Assembly (NCBI GenBank): GCA_001662425.1
Contig: BDDC01000044.1
Location: 81,902 to 145,901, forward strand
DNA: 64,000 nucleotides
Direction: 5' to 3'
DNA from: Chlamydomonas sphaeroides
Lineage: Eukaryota > Chlorophyta > Chlorophyceae > Chlamydomonadales > Chlamydomonadaceae
The notes below the pieces were generated by a model. It had not been told where the DNA came from. It saw only the letters and a program-made list of their open reading frames with translations, and ran no database searches. The position numbers and the translations under genes are program-made. Positions 58,001 to 64,000 of this stretch are shown here, in pieces (positions within the stretch are counted from its first letter, which is position 1; the number at the start of each line of letters is the position of its first letter).

Positions 58001-61000
58001 CGTTGAGCGCGGCCGCCTCCCAGCTGTTGGCAACCGCCTCTGCCCGCGCCTGGCCCCGACCCCGGACGCGCGGGCTAGGGTGCCCCACGGCATGGCCGCC
58101 TCCTGTCGCGGCGGCTGGCATCGCCGCTAGCCCGCACCCCGGGCGGGCCAGGCTGCTCGGCATGAAGGCACGCGCCGCCGCAGCGGCCTCCGGGGGGGGG
58201 CCCGTCTGGTGCGGCCCCTGACCCACCTGTCGCCGCAGCGGGCCGCCGCTCCACCCCGGCCCCGCCTCCCGACCCCACCCCCGGCCCAGGTTCTCGCTGC
58301 TGTGCCTGGCCGCCTGCGAGGCGCCGCTGCTGCTGCATGTGGGCGGCTACCGCTCGGGGCGCGGTCCGGGGCTGCCGTACGGCCAGAACGTCACGTTCAT
58401 CGCCAACGACTGGTGCGGGCGCGCAGGGAGGCGGGGGCAATGGCGGCGGGGCTGGGCGCCAGGCCGTGCGTCCACGCATGGCGCCCAGGGGTGCCGGGCC
58501 GGGCTCCTGCTGCGGTGTCACCTCCGGAACACACACCTGAAACAGTGTCGCGGGTTACTCTATTAATGTTTTTGAACATGAACACACCTTGGTCAGGTTT
58601 ACTACATGCTCCTATTATTCAACACCTGGGCCAGGGTAGCCAGGGGTCCGAGAGCACGCAGTGCGCGGCTGTGGGGGTTTTCCACGGCCGGGCTTGTATC
58701 CGCAGGCAACATATAACCCCACGCAGCTGATCCCTTGCCCCCTGCGTCCTTCCCCCTTCCCGCCCCGCCCCCAGGCACGCGGGCCTGGTCCCCGTGTACG
58801 TGGCTGCCAAGTACCGCAAGCACGGGGTGTACAAGGAGGCGCGCTGCGTGCTGGCGCTGCACAACCTGGCTCACCAGGTGTGTGTGTGTGGGGGGGGGTC
58901 GGGAGAGGGAGGGAAGGGGCCATGGGGGAGGGCGCGCGTGCACAGTATGCGGCGGCGAGGGCGCACACGGAGGGCTGGGGTCTGTCGTCGGACCGCCGGG
59001 CTGCTTCGGGTGAGTGTACTCGTCCCACCGAAGCTCGCGCGCGGAGGGAAGACACACAGCCGCCCACGCGCGACGACACCTTTCCATCACCGCCACCCAA
59101 CCCGCCGCACCCCCATCCCCCTCCCCGCACCCCCCCTTCCCCCTTCCGCCCAGGGCGCGCACCCCGCCCCGCTGTACGCCAGCCTGGGCCTGCCGCCCGA
59201 GTGGTACGGCGCGCTGGAGTGGGTGGACACGGGCGCGGGCGCGGTTGAGGGCAGCGGCCGGGGCACCAGGACCATCAACATCCTCAAGGTGCGGCCTGGG
59301 GCTGGGGGGCGCCATGCGGGGGGAGTGATGGGGCCGTGTGTGTTCGTGCAAGATGTTCGTGCCAGGTACGACACGTGTTCGTGCCAGCGCGGGGCGCCCG
59401 AGGCACCCAAATCCCAGGCTCCACTCCGAGCTCAGCATGAGCGACAGCCTGCAGCCTGACCTGCCTGACCTCCTACCTAGCGTGGCCTCCTACCTAGCGT
59501 GGCCTCCTACCTAGCGTGGCCTCCTACCTGCAACTCCTGCACCGCTCCTCACCCCCGGCCGCTAACGGCTAACCCCCACAGGCCGCGCTGGTGACGAGCG
59601 ACCGCCTGGTCACAGTGTCGCCCGCGTACGCCTGGGAGATATGCGACCTGAGGTCCGACGACAAGGTGCGCGTGGGTGGCAGGGATGCGCTGCAGCGCCA
59701 GCGTCGCACGGTGCGCGCGCGTGCGGCTCCAGCAGCGCGCTGCGGCCGTGTGGGCCGGGTGTCGTTGAGGGGGAACTGTCCTACAGGACGGGCGCTTGCT
59801 GTCGGATGCCGTGCGTCGACCAACACAGTGCTAATTGTTGAAGGCCGGCTGACGCCGCTACACTTCCGCCGCCGCTCGGAGGTTTGCAACTAGTTCGTTA
59901 CTCCCATGGCACTTCCCCCGCCGCTGTACGGCAGGTGTACGGCAAGGTGGGGCGCGTGAAGAAGCTGGAGGAGGTGTTTGGTAAGCACTGGTTTGACGAC
60001 GAGGAGAAGGCCAAGGCCGAGGCGGAGAAGGTCAAGGCCGAGAAGGCCAAGGCCGACAAGCTCAAGGCCGACCAGGCGAAAGCCGACAAGGCAAAGGCGG
60101 ACAAGGCCAAGGCCGAAGCCAAGGCCAAGGAGGAGAAGGAGGCCGCCGAGGCGAAGGCCAAGGCGGCGGCAGCAGCCGGCAAGCCGGCGGAGGCCGCCGC
60201 CGCCGTTGCCGCCGCCGCCACTGTCACGGCTGCCGCGGCGCCGGGCACCGCCGCCGTCGGTACGGCCATGGCGGTCAACCCGGCTACTGCGTCGTACACG
60301 TCCGTGACGCTGCCGTACGATATCAGTAAGGACCCGCGTACGGCGGCGGCGCTGGTGGCGGCGGCGGGGCCTGCGCGGGTGTACGTCAAGCCGCGGCTGC
60401 GGCCGACGGCGGTGGGCGCGGTGGCGGCGGGCGACCACGGCATGGGCCTGACGGGGCTGCTGCGGCAGCGTGCATCGGAGCTCAAGGGCATCGTCAACGG
60501 CATCGACGTGCGCGACTGGGACCCGCGCACGGACCCGTACATCCCGCGCAACTACCACGAGGGTGGGGGCGGGAGTACAGGGACCGGGGCAAAACTTACC
60601 TCAGGGCTTGGCTCGAGGGAAGGGTGTGGGGGACGTGGCGCCGTGTTGCCGCCATGCGCCCTGCCCTCACAAGCCACCTGCAAAGCCCTGCCGGCCCCCA
60701 TAACGCGCCACGCATATGCGCGCACCTCCCCTCCCCACCTTCCATACCCTCAACTGCTCTCCCCTACCTCACCCCATCCGCCCCCACGCCAGGCAGCCTG
60801 GGCGGCAAGGGCCTGTGCAAGGCGGCGCTGCAGGTGCGGCCTTGCGGGGTGACCCCCCACACCCTGGCTGGCTGCCGCAGGGAGTGCCGGACAGCATGCG
60901 CCCCCGCAGCCGCACACACGCGTGTGGGGTTCCGTTCTATCTAACACTGGAACACACAGGGGTAACCTTTGCATCGGTACGCGGGCTGGACGGGTGCGCC

Positions 61001-63303
61001 TCAAGGGCGGCGCTGGGCTTCGCTACCCGCACGGGTGCATCTCAACGCATCCCTACTTTCTTCCTTCGCGTGACCAGCGCGTCACCAACCCGGGGCGCGA
61101 CGCGTACGGGGTGGTACCCTGTTTCGGCCCTGAAAGTTGAACACAGGGATGGTACTCCGTTTCGGCCCTTCAAAGTTGAACACATAGCCTCTCCGGCGAT
61201 GCGCAACACGCATGCACACATATACACACATTCTCTTTTTCTCTCCTCCTGCCCTCCACCCACCCACCCCACCCGCCCCCCCCTTTCAGGAGGAGCTGCG
61301 CCTGCCGGTGGACCCTGCCGCCCCGCTGCTGGGCTTCATCGGGCGGCTGGACTACCAGAAGGGGCCCGACCTGGTGCTGGGCGCGCTGAAGCAGCTGGTG
61401 GCGCAGGGCTGCCAGGTGGGGCGGGAGGGAGGGGGGCAGGGGCGGTGGGGGGGGGGCAGAGCGTGCAGGGGGGGACACTGGGCTCGTGGGACGTACCCTG
61501 GTCCGTGGTGTTGAACGCCCGCCCCCTCGCGGCCCCGCATCAGGTGGTGATGCTGGGCAGCGGTGCCGCCGACTACGAGGAGGCCTTCCGCTCCGCCTCG
61601 CGCGCCTACCCAGCCAACGTGAGGGCGCACGTGGGCTTCAGCGTGCCGCTCAGCCACAAGTGAGCGGGGGGCAGGGCCGGAGGGAGGGATGGGGGTATGT
61701 GATGGGGTAGAGAGAGAGAGAGAGAGGAGGCACGGACAATGAAGGTCGCGAGGCAGGCAAGCCAACAAGGGGCAAAGGGTGTTCTGGGGGGCGAGGTAAG
61801 GGAAGGGGGAGTGGTGGTCCGGCTGTGGCAGTGACGCCGCCTGCTGGCGCGTCCTGCCGCGCCACACTGGCTCAAGCCACCGAACCGCCCCTGCCACACC
61901 ACAATCCGTTCCCCCCAGGATCATGGCTGCCTCCGACATCCTGCTCATGCCCTCCCGCTTCGAGCCGTGCGGCCTCAACCAGCTGTACGCCATGCGGTAC
62001 GGCACCGTACCCGTGGCGCATGGCACGGGCGGCCTCCGTGACACCATCGACGACGTCAACCCCTTCAGCGGCGAGGCGGGGCTGCGGGAGGTGGTGAGCA
62101 GCGAGGACGAGCTGGAGGAGCTGTTCGCCACGGGTGAGGGGCCGGGGGGGGGATGAGGGGAGGGGTAAAGGGGGGCCAGGGCTAGTGTGGGGGGGCGAAG
62201 GGGGAGCTGCAGGAGCTGTTTGTGACGCGGGAGGGGAGGGGAGTTCGTTGAGGCAGCAGGGCAAGGGCATGTGGCCATGGCGTAGGCGACGCGCCACTCA
62301 CGCCAGCAAGTCAAGGCCGGCCCCGTTTCCATCAACCCCACCCCAACCCCGCGTCCCGCCTCCCCGCAGGCTTGGCGTGGGGCAAGAAGACCGCGCCCCG
62401 ATCCGCCGACGACCCCTCCGAGAACAACTCGGACTACTACGAGCCGTTCCAGGTGGGTAGGCAGTGGCCGCATTGGCATGGGCGGCAACAGGGGGGTTGG
62501 CCTGTGGTAGACTGGGGCAGCGCCACCCCTGCGCCAAAGCCCTGCCGCTCCAGGTGGGGCTTCATGGGGCGGGGGGTGTGCGGGCACGGAAGCAGGGCGA
62601 GGGGCCTCGACGGTCGCGCTTCGCACCCGAGAGCCGCGTGTCCCTGCAGTGCCTGTCCCCACGCTGCGTGTCCCGCCCCCTGCCCCGGCCCACTTACCCC
62701 CCAACTTCCCCACGCTCTCCAGGACTACTTTGGCAGCTCGGGCCGCTACGGCCCCCTGGACGACGACGACGAGGACAGCCTGGGCAGGTGGGCGCACCTC
62801 CGCCTGCAGTGCCTGGGTGCGCGTGGACCCAGCCGGGAACTGCCCGCTCACCGAGCACGGCCACGAACCCTGGGAGTGCCTGGGTGCGGGAGAGCATGTG
62901 CCGGTGTCCTGCGTCCGCCTCCGCCGCAGTTCCGGCAGGGGCAGGGGCTGGGCCTTTCCGCACATCACACCACAAGTTAATCACACCACAAGCAACCGCA
63001 TGTAATATGGCCATACAACACATGTGTGTGCATACCGGTACGGTGTGCTCATCACGTCCCCCTTCTATGCGCGCCTGACCTCTCAGGGCCGACATCGGCA
63101 CGGGCTGGACCTTCTCTCCCGCCTGCGAGGAGGGGCTGCTGGACGCCGTCACAGCGGCGCTCAAGGTGTACGAGAGCCACCCCGACAAGTGGCGGCGCAT
63201 CCAGGTGGCCGGCATGCGGCGCGACTTCAGCTGGAGCAAGGCTGCGGCGCAGTGGGAGGGCGTGTTTGAGGTGGCCAACAAGGAGCCGGCGTACTGCAAG
63301 TAG
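55019..63303 (+). CDS. SS1: Starch synthase I-type enzyme (GT5) with large internal insertions, plastid
   Basis: Transfers glucose from ADP-glucose to growing alpha-1,4-glucan. Exons: 55019-55372, 55959-56040, 56218-57331, 57494-57602, 57799-57920, 58290-58412, 58775-58877, 59154-59288, 59582-59665, 59935-60562, 60793-60833, 61290-61415, 61544-61659, 61919-62133, 62370-62452, 62723-62787 and 63087-63303; 1238 residues. A Ser/Ala/Arg transit peptide (MRACALRRASGAAAA) and short coiled coil precede about 330 Ala/Pro-rich residues. The GT5 domain starts near 475 with KTGGLGDV (489-496). VDWVFVDHISYHR, ANDWHAGLVPVY, LHNLAHQG and LPPEWYGALEWV follow. The GT1 half has GFIGRLDYQKGPDL, SRFEPCGLNQLYAMRYG and HGTGGLRDT. 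These favour type I over III/IV, which use KVGGLGD. Two insertions are unusual: about 165 Lys/Ala-rich residues (743-910) between the halves, and about 60 acidic residues (1105-1167) before ADIGTGWTFSP. Confidence 0.88.
55439..55494 (+). repeat. Degenerate copy of the starch synthase exon 1 end in intron 1
   Basis: gaagctgcggcgcctgcgggagcgcatcacgcggctcaaggtgggggagcagggg matches the end of exon 1 and its donor (about 55333-55388) almost perfectly, 106 bases downstream. A third, weaker copy begins near 55578. A TTAG acceptor precedes it, but joining would break the frame, so it is not called as an exon. Confidence 0.8.
57694..57716 (+). repeat. (GT)n microsatellite in starch synthase intron
   Basis: About ten GT units in the intron 57603-57798. 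Confidence 0.9.
59468..59530 (+). repeat. 17-bp minisatellite in starch synthase intron
   Basis: tcctacctagcgtggcc-type unit starts at 59471, 59488, 59505 and 59522 (last one partial), within intron 59289-59581. Confidence 0.9.
59874..59917 (+). repeat. 44-bp dispersed repeat, copy in starch synthase intron
   Basis: Opposite-orientation partner of 50535-50578, at about 40 of 44 positions. It ends 17 bases before the acceptor of the exon that starts at 59935. Confidence 0.8.
61110..61184 (+). repeat. Imperfect tandem repeat of about 37 bp in starch synthase intron
   Basis: Two units, ggtggtaccctgtttcggccctg... and gatggtactccgtttcggccc..., each end aaagttgaacaca. Both lie in intron 60834-61289. 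Confidence 0.8.
62204..62234 (+). repeat. Copy of a starch synthase exon end inside the following intron
   Basis: gagctgcaggagctgtttgtgacgcgggagg resembles 62109-62139, the end of the exon encoding ELEELFATG plus its donor, 95 bases upstream. The copy's donor GT has become GA. Confidence 0.75.
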
Positions 63304-64000
63304 GGGCGGGGGCGGTGGGGGGCAGGTGCAGGACCCCTCGCCGTCGTTGCGGCAGCTGGAGTCGCGCCGCATCTTTTGGAGGAGACAAGGCCATGTAGGG
63401 ATGGCGCTTGCTCGCAGCCGGTGCTGTGTGAGCAGATGGGGCTGCGGGGAGGCAGCTAGCGCCTTGGTCGCTCGGCCCGGTGGCGGGCTGCTCGGGGATG
63501 GGGCTGGGTTGGGGAGGAGGGCGTTGCGCGCCACGCCGGGGTGGCGCAGCCGTCTGTCCCGCCCGGCAGGCCAGGCAGCCGGGCTGCGAGGTGGTGGGTT
63601 GCGCGTGGTGTCGTTGCGGGTTGGCGCGAGTTGGGTCGACCGCGTGCTGTGCGGTGAGCTGACTTGTGAGCATGTTTGGTGGCATATGGTTTGGTGGGCA
63701 GGCTGTGTGTGTGGGGGGGCGTGCGGCGCGTGTGCCAGCGCGCGAATGACTGGGGCGCTAGCACAGGTCGTGAGCTGGGGATGGGCTTCCTGGACGCACG
63801 TGCACGGCGCACCTCGTGACCCACATGGCTACGTGTTTGGGCCGGGGCCGACGTCCTGGGCGCGTGTGCGCGCTGCCCCAGAGCGCAGAAAGCTGTCGAC
63901 GATGTGGACGCCATCTCCTTGTGCTGTCGACGATGTGGACGCCATGCTCCTTGTGTCCACCCACACGTGCCGTATTAGGTTTGTGGGCCGGGGGGCTGCG
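63304..64000. other. 3' flank of the starch synthase gene
   Basis: No further gene supported. It contains a tandem 31-base duplication (63893-63923 and 63924-63955, unit ctgtcgacgatgtggacgcc...). I found no TGTAA poly(A) signal before the window ends. Confidence 0.5.

Noticed and set aside
1..64000. tRNA, rRNA or other structured RNA genes
   Set aside because: Reading by eye I saw no conserved tRNA or rRNA core; a covariance-model search would be needed to exclude small RNAs.

Overview
The window looks like nuclear DNA of a green alga of the Volvocales (Chlamydomonas/Volvox relatives). The DNA is very GC-rich. Genes are broken into many short exons with GT..AG introns, proteins carry long Ala/Gly/Pro/Gln runs, and introns hold minisatellites. 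A kinesin-2 flagellar motor, a peptidyl-serine galactosyltransferase, SEC31, NUP133 and starch synthase are all typical of that group. There is no operon structure. Two assembly gaps (N) lie at 31957-32325 and 52471-52480. Exon borders below were read by eye from splice sites and checked for reading-frame continuity. None has been tested against transcripts.

Layout: 1-3519 (+) is the 3' part of a peptidyl-serine alpha-galactosyltransferase gene. 4553-10698 (-) is a complete 14-exon kinesin-2 motor subunit (FLA8-like, 767 codons). 12119-15202 (-) is an mTERF-like organelle protein with a large low-complexity tail. 16220-22656 (-) is SEC31. 23633-25294 (-) is a small HPP-family membrane protein. 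27278-35217 (-) is a nucleoporin NUP133 homologue crossed by the larger gap. 35695-40072 (+) is a probable FAAP100 homologue, divergent from NUP133. 40709-45112 (+) is an alpha/beta hydrolase. 45.8-46.5 kb is a 5'-truncated LINE remnant whose tail is duplicated in tandem. 47879-54298 (-) is a plastid phytyl ester synthase-like hydrolase/acyltransferase. 55019-63303 (+) is a starch synthase I-type enzyme with a charged insertion inside its catalytic domain.

How the genes relate: most are unrelated housekeeping genes. Two divergent pairs stand out. NUP133 and FAAP100 share a 477-bp intergenic region. The phytyl ester synthase and starch synthase genes, both predicted plastid storage-metabolism enzymes, share a 720-bp one. 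SGT1 and SEC31 both belong to the secretory pathway that builds cell-wall glycoproteins, but they are not adjacent.

The most unusual content is the FAAP100-like Fanconi-pathway gene, the split starch synthase catalytic domain, a perfect 18-bp intronic hairpin in SEC31, a duplicated and decayed copy of the NUP133 3' end, and several small duplications of exon edges lying inside introns.
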